Under the pieces are notes generated by a model that made no database searches, was not told the origin of the DNA, and saw only the letters and a program-made list of their open reading frames with translations. Positions 47,294-58,038 of a stretch of 64,000 bases of DNA are shown piece by piece (position 1 is the first letter of the stretch; each line of letters begins with the position of its first letter). This DNA is from Tritrichomonas foetus. Its lineage: Eukaryota > Parabasalia > Tritrichomonadida > Tritrichomonadidae. The translations under genes and the position numbers were made by a program. The stretch spans positions 49,133-113,132 of the forward strand of contig MLAK01000882.1 in the NCBI GenBank assembly GCA_001839685.1, written 5' to 3'.

Positions 47294-48223
47294 ATGAAAA
47301 CTGATACCATTTTCGATATAGTTACCCTTATTATTACATTCGCATACGTCGTTACATGTATTATATTAATGACATTCATTTCGAAATATAAAGAAAACGA
47401 ATTTAACAGATTATGGCGAACGAGAATATTTTTAGTTGTATTAACGCTACTTCAAGCTCTAGTTTCCGGATTAACAAATCTCAAATGGTATCCTAGACAA
47501 TTTAACAATGTCAAAAATAAAGCAGCGTCTTGCACGATCTCAACATATCTTCATCAAATGGTTATTTTCCCACTTTTTCTCGGAATTATCACTCATCTCC
47601 TTCAGTGCGCGTCAAATGCCAAACTTATTAAGGACAACCGGCCGAATTTGAAAGTAATCAGAAAATCATTTTTTTATGCTGTTTTTCCAATTGTTGCTGG
47701 AATAGTCAATTTAGTGCTAGCTGGATTTAGACATGATATTGTTTTTTTCATATCATATGATGAAAATGAAGCCACGTGTGTTGAATCATCATACTACCAA
47801 GTGATTCAAATTGTTTTTATTATTGCCCTACTGATTATTTTGATAAGGTCAAATAAGAAAGTCAATTCAACAGTGTTAAACGTTCATCACCAAAAACGGG
47901 TAAAGCAAATTCCATTTCTATATATTCCTTTCATTATCGTTTGCGCATTGACTTTAGCTGAACCTTATGTTGGAAAGGAGGTTCAAATTGCATTTAGATT
48001 TATTGATTATATATTGACTACATTTTTCATGTTTATTCTCCTTCACTTTCTTGTCATCAGGCCCATAAAAGACGCCTCAAAATCACCATTGACACGTGGT
48101 CACATCACCAAACGCCATGGAATAATAGAATCACCAATAAATGAAGAAGCTTATGATGATGAAAATTTGGCTGATGAAGAAAATACGAATAGTGCTGATG
48201 ATCTCGATAATTTGTCTGTGTAA
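47294..48223 (+). CDS. Seven-transmembrane protein, GPCR-like topology
   Basis: A 309-aa protein with seven hydrophobic segments at about 8-30, 43-63, 83-105, 125-145, 165-185, 207-228 and 235-260. A basic stretch lies after TM5 (HHQKRVKQ), and an acidic, Ser/Glu/Asp-rich cytosolic tail of about 50 residues ends in DDLDNLSV. Two cysteines (in CTIST, near 77, and in ATCVE, near 162) could pair across the extracellular face. No DRY or NPxxY motif is visible, so it cannot be assigned to a known receptor class; a non-receptor 7-TM family such as THH1/TOM1 is possible. The stop is followed by AATAAA. Confidence 0.75.
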   Translation: MKTDTIFDIVTLIITFAYVVTCIILMTFISKYKENEFNRLWRTRIFLVVLTLLQALVSGLTNLKWYPRQFNNVKNKAASCTISTYLHQMVIFPLFLGIITHLLQCASNAKLIKDNRPNLKVIRKSFFYAVFPIVAGIVNLVLAGFRHDIVFFISYDENEATCVESSYYQVIQIVFIIALLIILIRSNKKVNSTVLNVHHQKRVKQIPFLYIPFIIVCALTLAEPYVGKEVQIAFRFIDYILTTFFMFILLHFLVIRPIKDASKSPLTRGHITKRHGIIESPINEEAYDDENLADEENTNSADDLDNLSV

Positions 48224-48696
48224 TGTTGATTAATAAAAATATTTGATATATTATTCTGCTTTTTATTTTGTTGCCTGATTTTTGGTAATCATCAAATAAT
48301 AGACACAATTATCATAATAATTTTACAGTGATTTTGCATAATGTTCTTTCATATGAAGAAGGCCATTTTCATGTCATTCAGGAAATTGTATCCTAAATAA
48401 AAAATAAAAATGGCTGTTTATTAGAAAATGAGATATCACATCATTATTGAAAAAAAATACAAAAACACAGTTTTATTAATTGTAAATGAATCAACTGGTA
48501 AAAATGCTTCATTTAATTTCATCACTGAGAATTTTTATGAATGATTTCCAAAGATTTCTTTAGAAGTTAAATGACCAATTAAATTCAGAAAATTAATAGC
48601 ATAAATTCCAAATCTCAAATTTCATTCTGAAAAATGACACTTTTCTGAAAAAATTCCCAATTTTTGCGATTTTTTTTTAACTCAACATTTCATAAA
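48224..48696. other. Intergenic, no gene seen
   Basis: 473 AT-rich bases between + strand genes. AATAAA lies within 20 bases of the upstream stop, and TCATA 6 bases before the kinase ATG. Confidence 0.55.
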
Positions 48697-50349
48697 ATGG
48701 ATACAATTAATGCGCTTATTTCAACTCTTTTCGATATGACTCGTTTAGAAGATCCCGAAAGAATTGCCGCCGGTAATTTTGGTGTCGTTCATCGTTATAT
48801 CGATAAGCAAACCAAACAAAAAATTGCAGTTAAAACTCTCAAAAAAGGAAAACTTAATGACAAACATCAAGGAATTCTCTATTTTTTCAGAGAAGTGTTC
48901 AATCAGATTTACGGAACTCATCCAGCTGTTGTTCCATTAATCGGCTGGAATGTTTTTGATTCCAATAATGAGCCGAATTTAGTGATTGTTATGAAATATA
49001 TGGAGAACGGAACACTCGAAGATCTTCAAAAGCGTCACGGAATTGATGATCCGATTGATCCAACAACCAAAACCATTTTGATGTATGGTATTGCCAAAGC
49101 AATGAAGCACCTGCATAAACTCAAAATTATACATAGAGACTTAAAATCAAGCAATATTTTCATAGATGAGAAAAATTATCCATACATCGCTGACCTTGGG
49201 CTGGCCAAAATTATTCCAGAAGATAATCTAATGTCACAGCAATGTGGAACACCTCTTTATTTAGCCCCAGAAATTTTCACAACCAAAGAATATAGTTTTG
49301 CAGCAGATGTCTACTCATTTTCGTGTATTGTTTACGAATTGATAGAAAACCATAAAGTACAATTTTCTCGACCAATTAAAACTACATATCAAATATATAA
49401 TATCCTTAAAAATGGAGATCATCCAGTCCTCAGACTTGCAAACGATGAACAAAAAGAATTTTTAGAACACATTTGGTGTTTATCACCAAATGATCGTTGG
49501 TCATTTGCACAAATCGTTGATGAAATTGAGAAAGGAAAATATTGGTTCCCTGACACTGATGAAGCTCAATTCAAAGCTTATAAAACTTATCTTGAAAAGA
49601 ATGAAGCAACATTATTATTTGGTTCCGGTGGATCCAAGGAGAACAAAGCAATCGAAACTTTGGAAGATTCAAAGTGGGGTGAAATTTTGCTTTCAGACGA
49701 TAAAAGTAAAATAAATGCATCATTTATACATAACGTAATTTTAGCAGCACAACAAGATGACAAAAAAGCACAGGAACTGGCATCAATGATTTACTACATT
49801 GGTCATACTGTTCTAAAATCACCACTTTTAGCATCTTATTATTCAAATCAATCTGATAATCAATTTCTTCAAATGTTTTCTCGACAGACATCTTTTCCAT
49901 CAAAACCAAATAACTGTGAAATTGGTGAAATGTATGAAGGTAGTGGAAATTACGAAGATGCAGTGAAATACTATCAAATTGCTGCTGAAACAGAGAAATC
50001 ACTTCGCGCTATGTGGCGTTGGGGTCATATTTTGATCTATCATGATATTGACTGCCAAATTGAAGAGGGAATTCAATTGATGCAGTTGGCAGCCGACAAT
50101 GGTGAATCAAACGCTTGCTTTGAACTTGGAAAAATGTATCTAACTGGAGAATTTGTTGTAATTGATATTGTAAAGGCGATTGATTATTTGAAAGTTGCAT
50201 CAGATAACCTTCATCCTGATGCACCTTGTTTACTTGGTTTCGCCTATTCAAAAGTTGGTGATCATGAAAATAGTAGGAAGTTTTATTCAATGGCTGTGGA
50301 AAAATTCGACGATGAAGAAGCAAAAGAAGCTCTTGCTTCACTTAAATAA
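48697..50349 (+). CDS. Protein kinase (TKL-like) fused to Sel1 repeats
   Basis: A 550-aa protein. The kinase domain spans about residues 22-290: glycine loop AAGNFGVV, ATP lysine K46 in IAVK, catalytic HRDLKSSN with D148, and CGTPLYLAPE for the APE motif. The Mg-binding DFG is DLG (D166), a tolerated variant. The region about 390-545 has helical pairs of the Sel1/TPR-like type: AVKYYQIAAE, AMWRWGHIL, GIQLMQLAADNGESNACFELGKMYLTGE and AIDYLKVASDNLHPDAPCLLG. Kinase-Sel1 fusions are common in trichomonads and may use the repeats as a scaffold. The open frame extends 11 codons to a TTG; the ATG giving MDTINALIS is used. Confidence 0.93.
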   Translation: MDTINALISTLFDMTRLEDPERIAAGNFGVVHRYIDKQTKQKIAVKTLKKGKLNDKHQGILYFFREVFNQIYGTHPAVVPLIGWNVFDSNNEPNLVIVMKYMENGTLEDLQKRHGIDDPIDPTTKTILMYGIAKAMKHLHKLKIIHRDLKSSNIFIDEKNYPYIADLGLAKIIPEDNLMSQQCGTPLYLAPEIFTTKEYSFAADVYSFSCIVYELIENHKVQFSRPIKTTYQIYNILKNGDHPVLRLANDEQKEFLEHIWCLSPNDRWSFAQIVDEIEKGKYWFPDTDEAQFKAYKTYLEKNEATLLFGSGGSKENKAIETLEDSKWGEILLSDDKSKINASFIHNVILAAQQDDKKAQELASMIYYIGHTVLKSPLLASYYSNQSDNQFLQMFSRQTSFPSKPNNCEIGEMYEGSGNYEDAVKYYQIAAETEKSLRAMWRWGHILIYHDIDCQIEEGIQLMQLAADNGESNACFELGKMYLTGEFVVIDIVKAIDYLKVASDNLHPDAPCLLGFAYSKVGDHENSRKFYSMAVEKFDDEEAKEALASLK

Positions 50350-50987
50350 TTCAAATGGTTTAATAGATGAATGTAAAATTGACAATGTGGTGGATGTATA
50401 AATTTCTTTATTCAACAATAGTTTTTATTTTCTTCATATTTTTATCTTATTATTTTGTATTTGAAGGAAAGTGTAGTTTCCCATGAATCATTTCCTTGAT
50501 TTCTTCGTATATTAATTTGATCGAAAAGAGTGAAAAAGATAGAAATAATATCTTTTTTGAGATTTGATGGATATGTGATATAAAAAATCGGGAATACAAG
50601 AGATTGGCAATCTTTAATTTGACCATATATTCACCATTTTTTTCGAGGAAATTGAAAATGACATCGAAAAATGAAGTGAATGATTGATGGTTGGGTTTGT
50701 TCACATAATAATGTAATAAAAATTGCATTTATATATATATATATATATACATTCTGGCTATCAGATAGATGGTAATTTATTGCAACTCTGGAAACAATGA
50801 GAGTTTTGATTGCGATTTGTATATTATCTCTCAAATAAATATAAATTCTTCAAAGAAGAGGAAAGAATTAAAACGTCATTGATTAAGAATTAGGAACACA
50901 AATCTGATTCAAAAATGATTGTTCTGATGTGAAGATGATGTTGAAAAATAGTCAAAACTTTTTCAAATTGTAATTGGTTTATGGCCA
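50350..50987. other. Intergenic, (AT)n microsatellite
   Basis: 638 bases between + strand genes. It contains a 19-base perfect AT run at 50731-50749. Antisense frames near 50450-50834 have no coding character. Confidence 0.6.
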
Positions 50988-51050
50988 ATGATTTTTTTAG
51001 TTAAAAAGTATAGCCGACAACATATTCTTTTTCAAATTTTCTATATTTCC

Positions 51051-51893
51051 ATGTCGCTTCGATTCTGCTATGAGCCTCTTCCGAAAGTTCGCTTAATCAG
51101 GCGACAATCCATTCGTTTTTATGTCGGCACACCGCGCCTCAATTTCGTCACAGTAAGTAAACCAGAGCGGATCTCACGCGATAGTTTTGAAATAATCGAA
51201 CATAATCCACGAAGGGAGCCGAAAACGAAAGACTCAAATTCCAGTCAGACATCAGAGCCAAAGACTCCCAAAATCAAAACTGTTCAATCTGTTTCCTACG
51301 ATAAAACTTTTACCGGATGTTACGAATTAATGAAATCGATTCGAACAAAAAAGAATTTAAGAATCCTTTACGATCTCAGAGACTCAGAAATCGACCAGAA
51401 AAACCACTTTTTCGAGATGGCGGGTGATGATTTAAATGACTTGTCAGATATCGAAATGAAGCTCAGTAATTGTCAGTATGAAAAAGTTGATGACTTTTTC
51501 GATGAGTTGATTCATTTTTTCGACATGATCGGTGATATAATGAGAACGAATAATCCTGAAATTGCCAAATCGGCTCGTCACTTTATTTCCTATCTTGAAT
51601 CAACAAAAAACAAAATGGTTGTTCCAAAGCAAGTTGTTTCTTACTTGGATTTAAAACAACAACTTCAAAATTTTATTGACATAAAAATTCCCAATTTTCA
51701 ACGAGTCGTATCTTCTCACAATTTGGAAGAAATTGCTCACAAATTGAATGAGTTAGATGAGCAAAAGAAATTGAGGGCAGAGTGGCTCGTTAAAATCCAT
51801 TGTCCAACACTTCCTTACTATGCAACCGGGATTGACTTAAAACAGCTTCCGGAAACTGCAATAGACTCGCTTGTGAAGCTGATAAGCGCTTAA
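51051..51893 (+). CDS. Divergent bromodomain plus NET domain protein (BET-like)
   Basis: A 280-aa protein from the ATG giving MSLRFCYEPL; the frame opens 21 codons upstream at another ATG, 50988. Residues about 83-185 read as a bromodomain: DLNDLSDIEMKLSNCQYEKVDDFFDELIHFF matches the (DL..I...L....Y.....F..D..L.F) core, and AKSARHFISYLE the last helix. The acetyl-lysine-binding Asn of the YN pair is not present (I163, M164 in an eyeball alignment). Residues about 217-279 match a NET domain: HKLNELDEQKK...VKIHCPTL, then GIDLKQLPETAIDSLVKL. BET and TAF14-like proteins combine these domains to link chromatin with transcription. Lack of the Asn suggests altered ligand preference. The N-terminal 75 residues are basic and disordered. 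Confidence 0.65.
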   Translation: MSLRFCYEPLPKVRLIRRQSIRFYVGTPRLNFVTVSKPERISRDSFEIIEHNPRREPKTKDSNSSQTSEPKTPKIKTVQSVSYDKTFTGCYELMKSIRTKKNLRILYDLRDSEIDQKNHFFEMAGDDLNDLSDIEMKLSNCQYEKVDDFFDELIHFFDMIGDIMRTNNPEIAKSARHFISYLESTKNKMVVPKQVVSYLDLKQQLQNFIDIKIPNFQRVVSSHNLEEIAHKLNELDEQKKLRAEWLVKIHCPTLPYYATGIDLKQLPETAIDSLVKLISA

Positions 51894-52188
51894 TTCATTT
51901 TGTATCATATTAAATAAATGTTTAATAATCTGAATATTTTCCTTTTTTCTGTTTTTGATTTCACAAAAGAATTGAAAAGTTTAAGGGATGAATAATTAAA
52001 AAAAGGAATAGTTTCGAGATAGATTGTTTATTACAATTAAGTTTATCGAATTTGCTCAAAAATGTCAGTCAGATTACGATTAATTAAGTGAATTGAAGGA
52101 AATCACCATATTCTAGATTGTTTTGCACAATGACAAACTTTTTGTTTTTTATTTAATTTATTTATTTATTTATTTATCAGAATAACAA
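51894..52188. other. Convergent intergenic with (TTTA)n tract
   Basis: 295 bases. TTTATTTATT-type repeats at about 52155-52177 lie just beyond the stop of the - strand kinase. AAATAAATG follows the bromodomain gene stop. Confidence 0.55.
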
Positions 52189-53208
52189 TTATGAGGCATC
52201 ACTTAAGAATGAATTGGTTACAGAAATTTGTGGTAATGAAATTTGACAAGATCGTCGCCTTTTTCTTGCACTTGGTTTGAAAATATTATATGAACTAACA
52301 GATAAATTTGATTGTGACAATGTAGATCGCGTTACATTTTTGGAGCTTATCGAAAGGTTGTTTTTAGATTGATGCAGTCTTCTTTCAACACTAAATATTT
52401 CCATTTCAAGCAATTGTCCAGATGTTGGTCTGTTTAATGGATCAGGACTGAGACATAAACGAACAATTGCAAATAAGTCATTTAGCTCTACTATTGTTGA
52501 GTTATCCCAATTTATTATCTGAATTTTTATATCTTCCAAATTTCCTGGATTCCACGGTAACTTCCCAGTCATCATTGTATAAAAAACAATTCCTAATGAC
52601 CAAATATCATATTTTTTGAGGTCGCTCCAAGAATTTAATAGAATTTCTGGTGCTGTATAAAACAAAGTACCGCATAAATCATAATTTGTTCGAGATCCAT
52701 CACATTCTTCACTACATCCAAAATCTCCTATTTTTATATTAAAGTCTTTATCAAGGAAAATATTGTCAGGTTTTAAATCTCTGTGAACAATGTTTTTGTT
52801 ATGCAAATAATTGAGACCATCAATCATTTGATACATCATTGATAAGAGTTTATTTGTTGAACGAATGCATTTTCCTACAATAACATTAAATAAATCACCA
52901 TTTTCACAATATTCCAATACCATAACAATGTAATCTTGAAAATATAGTACTTCTTTCATTAATACAATGTTTTGATGATTTAAATATTTATGAATTCTTG
53001 TTTCATGCTCGAAATGGATGAAACCACAGTCGTTATCCAAATCTTTCCTTATAACAATTTTTAATGCAACATATTGATGAATATGGATATGTTTTGCTAA
53101 ATATACTTCACCAGTGGCACCTTGTGAGACATTATGAATCAGTTTATATTGCCCAATTGTTTCAGGAAAAGTATATTTAATTCCATCATTAGATATCTTT
53201 TCAAACAT
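52189..53208 (-). CDS. Ser/Thr protein kinase, CAMK-like
   Basis: A 339-aa kinase. The catalytic domain spans about residues 18-270: glycine loop SQGATGEV (28-36), VALK with K50, catalytic HRDLKPDN with H142 and D144, DFG at D162, APE in FYTAPEI, and SLGIVFYTMMTGKLPW in the F helix, typical of CAMK/Snf1-like kinases. The activation loop includes CSEECDGSRTNYDLCGTLFYT. A basic tail of about 60 residues (ARKRRRS) may serve as a nuclear or regulatory segment. The longest frame begins at a TTG two codons upstream; the ATG giving MFEKISNDG is used. The kinase subfamily cannot be fixed further. Confidence 0.93.
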   Translation of the reverse strand: MFEKISNDGIKYTFPETIGQYKLIHNVSQGATGEVYLAKHIHIHQYVALKIVIRKDLDNDCGFIHFEHETRIHKYLNHQNIVLMKEVLYFQDYIVMVLEYCENGDLFNVIVGKCIRSTNKLLSMMYQMIDGLNYLHNKNIVHRDLKPDNIFLDKDFNIKIGDFGCSEECDGSRTNYDLCGTLFYTAPEILLNSWSDLKKYDIWSLGIVFYTMMTGKLPWNPGNLEDIKIQIINWDNSTIVELNDLFAIVRLCLSPDPLNRPTSGQLLEMEIFSVERRLHQSKNNLSISSKNVTRSTLSQSNLSVSSYNIFKPSARKRRRSCQISLPQISVTNSFLSDAS

Positions 53209-55492
53209 GAACAAAAATAATTCATTTGATCATATAAAATACAGTACCTATTCAATATTCTTTCATTTTGATATTCCATTTTGAAAATTGAAACATATTC
53301 AATATTTTCTAGGAGAAATGTTCAGGCCATTACAATTGTAACGATTTATTTCTAACAATCACAAAAACTATGTAAGTACTTCACAATTCCCGCTTAAAAT
53401 AAAAATAAAAAACAATCAAAATGGAAGTAGCCATCACAATATTTTTATAAGAAAGAGTAAGTTACCAACCATTATAGATATTGTAGGAGGGAATGAACCC
53501 ATATATTTTTGTGGTTTTTAAGACTCGTCAATTTTTTTTAAGAAAATGAGGATGAAGGTTCGAATTTTTTGGTAAAAGAAAAAATTGGAACTACTTCTCA
53601 TTTTCAAATGATAATAACTCAGATAAAAAAGAATCATATGAAATTCTTCCGAATTTTATTTGATCATTATCAAAGCCACAATTTTATCGGTTTTGGAAAC
53701 ATTCAAAATTCTGTTTATTATTCAATTATTCATTTGTCATTGTTGATTGATTCAATTAGTTAACTAACTTTTACCGGATATGAATGCTAGAATACCTAAT
53801 TTGTTTATATATTTATTTGTTTAAAAGTATATTAAGGTATTATTACCATTTTAATTCCAGCAAATATAAAAATCCAATAAAATATTTCGAAAATGATATT
53901 TGATGATTTATATCAAATATTTTTGTATGAAATCTTTTTAAATGAAAGTAATTTCAATGTTATTCAAAATTGAATTATTTCTGTCTTCATCATTCAATAA
54001 TATGGTTCATCGTATTGACAACAATAGACGAGAAAACACAAACTGAATTTTCACATTTTCTCGACAATATCAAACTTAAAGAAGATATAGATTTATTCTA
54101 ATATTGCTTCTTCATTTTTAACTGAAGATATTTTCAGTGGCAGATTATTATGTAAACTTGAAATTAACGAGAAAGTTGAAAATGTCACAAAGAATTATAA
54201 ACAAATTTACGTGAATCATCATAAAATCGACTTTCCTGCTGAGTGATATCATTTCAAATGGTACAACTTCAAGAAATGATGAAAAATTGTCTTGAATAAT
54301 CATTTGTTGATTGTTTGGTGATGGTAAATATTCAATCCATAATGATATTGTGTCAACATATGGTCACTGATTTTTAGGAATGGAAGTAATGCTTGGATTT
54401 GAAAAAAATAATAAAATTCTTCATAACTCAATATAAATATTGTGTATATAAACAATTTAAAATCTGTGAAGAATTGCATCAATTTATTATTATTTTTAAT
54501 TTCAAATATATTATCATAGCAAATCATCACTTTATTTTGAAATTCATATGACTTTTTATACAGATGAAAGGATTTCATATATTGATTTTTTTTTCATGAA
54601 TTAGTGCAATAAGATAAAATAGCAATTGAGCTTTAGTGAATACAAAATTTATTCATCATTTGAAATATATTTCAAAATTTAGGATTGACAAAATTGTCAT
54701 AAACAGCAACAAAACATATGCTATTCCAAAGAAAATAATCTTAGAATCATAAGTGAAATCCTCATCAGTGTAGGTAAATGATATCATTTTGAACATTTCG
54801 AAAGATTTTTCTTAATTTTTATATTTTGGTGAAAAAAGATAGATAACTCCAAGCATAAGAAAGCATAGCTTCTTTCTATCAAAGTGTACTTTAATGTCAT
54901 TTTTCAGTCTTCAAATATTTTTTTTTTTGTAGGCTTAATTATATTGTGAAACATTGTGTTCATAATAATGTAAAATCCGGAATAGGATTGCATGTAAAAG
55001 ATACAATTCGAGTCTTTTATTGTTTTGGTTGATTAAAGATATTGATTTTATTATCTTGTGTATTTATTAATATCAAATATCTGTGGTACATATTTTCCAT
55101 TTAAATAAAGCTTTCCAAATGTTTTCATATCAAGTATATTATGCATTTTTGAATTTTCTTGTTTGATGAGTTTTATTACATTCACTATTTCTTTTTTGAT
55201 ATCACATGTTTCCAAATTAAATCCTGCTTCCATCAAAATTGACAAAATAATTAATTTACCTAAAAATTTTGTTTTTCATTTTTTTCTTTCGGTAGAATAT
55301 CATAACTTCGAATTCAATAAAATTTTCTCAAAATCTGTAGACCAGATTTTTGGTGAATTAAATGACTTTACTAATTTATATAGGGCTTGGAATAGTGGCT
55401 TTCTTTTAAAAAAGCATACCACATTATAAATTAAAATAACTAAAATCTTATATTATTATGGACACAATGTTATTAGTGATGTCTTTGACAAA
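53209..55492. other. Gene-poor stretch with decayed-looking frames
   Basis: The longest gene-free interval (2.3 kb). It holds an ATG-initiated 92-codon - strand frame (54300-54578, aromatic-rich), a 61-codon - strand frame (55051-55233, containing KLYLNGKYVPQIFD) and a partly overlapping + frame near 55163-55429 that begins at TTG. Each reads as weakly protein-like but none is a recognisable family, so they may be remnants of degraded genes or chance frames. No tRNA or rRNA signature was found. Confidence 0.4.
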
Positions 55493-57418
55493 ATGAACCG
55501 GAACTTTTTGAACTTGTATTTAACCATATGGATAGAAAGGAAACCGTTTTTATCTGGTCATGAGGCTATCGTCCTCCTCCAAATTTTCATGAAGGGAAGA
55601 TTCACGATCGCCAGTTTCACAGCATCTCCCAAATTTCTCTTCTTTTTTTCTGCACTAATATTCACAATAATCATTCGTTATCCAGTTTTTGCATTATTTG
55701 TGTCCCTCTGGGCAATGTATTTCTATTTCTCGTCTATTCCAGCCAAAAAGAAATCGCGAAAGAAGAATCTTCAAGTTTCAGATCGAGGAAGTATAGAAGA
55801 GAAGTATTATAATTTCCTAGAATTACTCGACGTTCAGAAAAATTCGAACCACGACATAACTCTTATTTCGCTTATCAAAGATCATTATTTTCACGATTCA
55901 AATGCATCCGTCAAACATTCAAGCCATGAAGTCCTCCTAGACCTCATCTTTTCGCTTATTGAGGCCAAAAGAGATAAACACGAATTCAGTCTTGACGCGT
56001 GGCTCAAAGAAGTTTCAGGCCAAATTCTACCTTTAGGGACGGATAAAGAAATTGAATATTTTGTTACACATAATTCGAATGAATTGGCCAGACTTGCAAA
56101 CAAATCTCAAGACACTCCCTATTTAAATCCAGCCATTTTCACTTCACCAAGGCCAGATTTGACTGTTTTTGATGATATTCCTGATCATTATAAATCCAAA
56201 AAGTTCCGATTTCCATCATTGGCAGGAAGCGAATCCAACCCGTCCCTTATTCCAGGCGAACATTTATGGGCGCTCATTCATGGAGATCCCGAATATTTCA
56301 TTAAATATGATTATTCCAACTACTTTTTAGACGAATCTTCAATTCCTTACTGGATTATTCCATTCGCGCTCTATCGTTGGTACAGTCCAAACAACAATTC
56401 CTTCATCAAAAAGTTCGCTGAGTTTGGTGCACTTCCTTTGCACCCATCAACAATTAAATGCATCCAAAAAGATCCACTTTTCTATTTCCTCATGTCACAT
56501 GTTAAGGAGAGTCATAATCTTTCCACAAATGATTCTTTAGCTTCTTTAGCAGCTACTCTTCAAGATAAATTCGAAGCTTACTGCTTAATCACACTTATTA
56601 ATGATGAAGGATTCATTACAATGAGTTCAATCATGCATGATAATATTATTAATTGTTGTATCAACTATCTAGCACAACAAAAAATATCATGGACAATGTC
56701 TGCATTCCTTCTCCAGAAAGAACAACGAAAACAACAACTTCAATTGCTTTTAGAAGAAGAATGCATATCAATCGAAAATCTTTCAGAGCAAGAAAAGAAA
56801 GCAACAAAGCCTTTTGGTAACGAAAATGGTCGATTCAAAATCGACGCAGATCAAATTTTTGAAATTAAAGGGGAAAAATTAATTTTCAGAGCAGTCCGAT
56901 GTTTCAATATGGAACAACATATGCAGGAGTTTTCTGCTGGCATTCAATGCCTATTTTCCGCCAGAAAATACGAAAGAATTATCCAAATTTTAGCAAACTA
57001 TTATTTGTCAATGATGGCCGAATTTGGTCAAGGTCACAAAGAATTAATCAAATGGGTGAATGAAATCGAAAATGTAAAATCAGAGATCCAAAACTTAAAT
57101 GATCAAAACTCAGAACTTTCTGAATCATATACAATTTTGAAAGTATTTTCGGTCTGTCTCTCTCAAAATTCCTCTCAAATTTCTAAAGACGATGAAATTC
57201 TATTTGAGAAAGCTGGTAATATTTTGAGAAAAGAATGGAAATCATTTAATGTACGAAGACTTGTTTGTTCAGCTATGATCCATTATATACCAGAATGGCT
57301 AATGTATTTAGATGGTGTTGATGCAATTCCAAAAGATGAAGAAGCAACATATCAAGATGTGTTGCAATGTCAGAAATTAGAAGAAAATGAATCAAACACC
57401 GAAAATTGGCATATATAA
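55493..57418 (+). CDS. Membrane-anchored protein of unknown function
   Basis: A 641-aa protein. Hydrophobic segments at about residues 43-60 and 64-82 (FFFSALIFTIIIRYPVFALFVSLWAMYFYF) are followed by a basic KKKSRKK cluster, so the protein is probably inserted near its N-terminus with a large cytosolic part. The rest is helical, with a region QLLLEEECISIENLSEQEKK and a coiled-coil-like stretch NEIENVKSEIQNLNDQNSELSE (about 523-545). No catalytic motif was recognised. The start is uncertain: M33, directly before the first hydrophobic segment, is also plausible. Codon use is more GC-rich in the first half. Confidence 0.7.
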   Translation: MNRNFLNLYLTIWIERKPFLSGHEAIVLLQIFMKGRFTIASFTASPKFLFFFSALIFTIIIRYPVFALFVSLWAMYFYFSSIPAKKKSRKKNLQVSDRGSIEEKYYNFLELLDVQKNSNHDITLISLIKDHYFHDSNASVKHSSHEVLLDLIFSLIEAKRDKHEFSLDAWLKEVSGQILPLGTDKEIEYFVTHNSNELARLANKSQDTPYLNPAIFTSPRPDLTVFDDIPDHYKSKKFRFPSLAGSESNPSLIPGEHLWALIHGDPEYFIKYDYSNYFLDESSIPYWIIPFALYRWYSPNNNSFIKKFAEFGALPLHPSTIKCIQKDPLFYFLMSHVKESHNLSTNDSLASLAATLQDKFEAYCLITLINDEGFITMSSIMHDNIINCCINYLAQQKISWTMSAFLLQKEQRKQQLQLLLEEECISIENLSEQEKKATKPFGNENGRFKIDADQIFEIKGEKLIFRAVRCFNMEQHMQEFSAGIQCLFSARKYERIIQILANYYLSMMAEFGQGHKELIKWVNEIENVKSEIQNLNDQNSELSESYTILKVFSVCLSQNSSQISKDDEILFEKAGNILRKEWKSFNVRRLVCSAMIHYIPEWLMYLDGVDAIPKDEEATYQDVLQCQKLEENESNTENWHI

Positions 57419-58038
57419 TAATTCCAAAAACAAAATGATGTATCTATAGAGTATTTTTTTTAAAATAAAATATTGTTTCATATTCAATCACAGTATTTTT
57501 TCCCTTTGTTTTTATTTCTGAGATCTCCATGGGCAAGTGAATTGGATAGTTTACGTGATATTTCATCTAGCATTTCAGTTCAAAATAGAAAGGAAAATGA
57601 TGACTGATAAAATGCAGAATCTTTCTGACTGTGCCTGATTATTTTCAACGAAAAATAAAGTAATGAGTATTGAGCCAAATGTTTTGACATTCATACAATC
57701 ATTGATAATGTATGAAATACTAAAACGAAATAGAGCCGAAATTAAAGATATATTGTTTTGAAGAAATTTGGAAATTTTATTTTCAGCAGTTATAATATAT
57801 TTTGATTTAAAAGCTTGGTTCGTGCCGAGTTATTCTGAGGTCTTCTCCGTTATTTTTAGAATATAGATTTGAATCGTCATAACCATTTAAATTCAATAAA
57901 CACCATGAAATAATCGATTAACATAATAGATCCTTTCAAATTAATGTGTATCAAAAAAAAGTTAATATAAAAGAAATTTCGAATAAATTTTCTATTAAAA
58001 TATTGTTTATTTCTAAATAAATATGCGATAGTTCAGTT

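Noticed and set aside
50450..50834. Two antisense frames between the kinase-Sel1 and bromodomain genes
   Set aside because: They begin partly at non-ATG codons, cross an AT microsatellite and show no protein-like composition.
53540..53570. GGTTCGAAT, resembling a tRNA B box
   Set aside because: No matching A box, acceptor stem or anticodon arm upstream; a chance match in AT-rich DNA.
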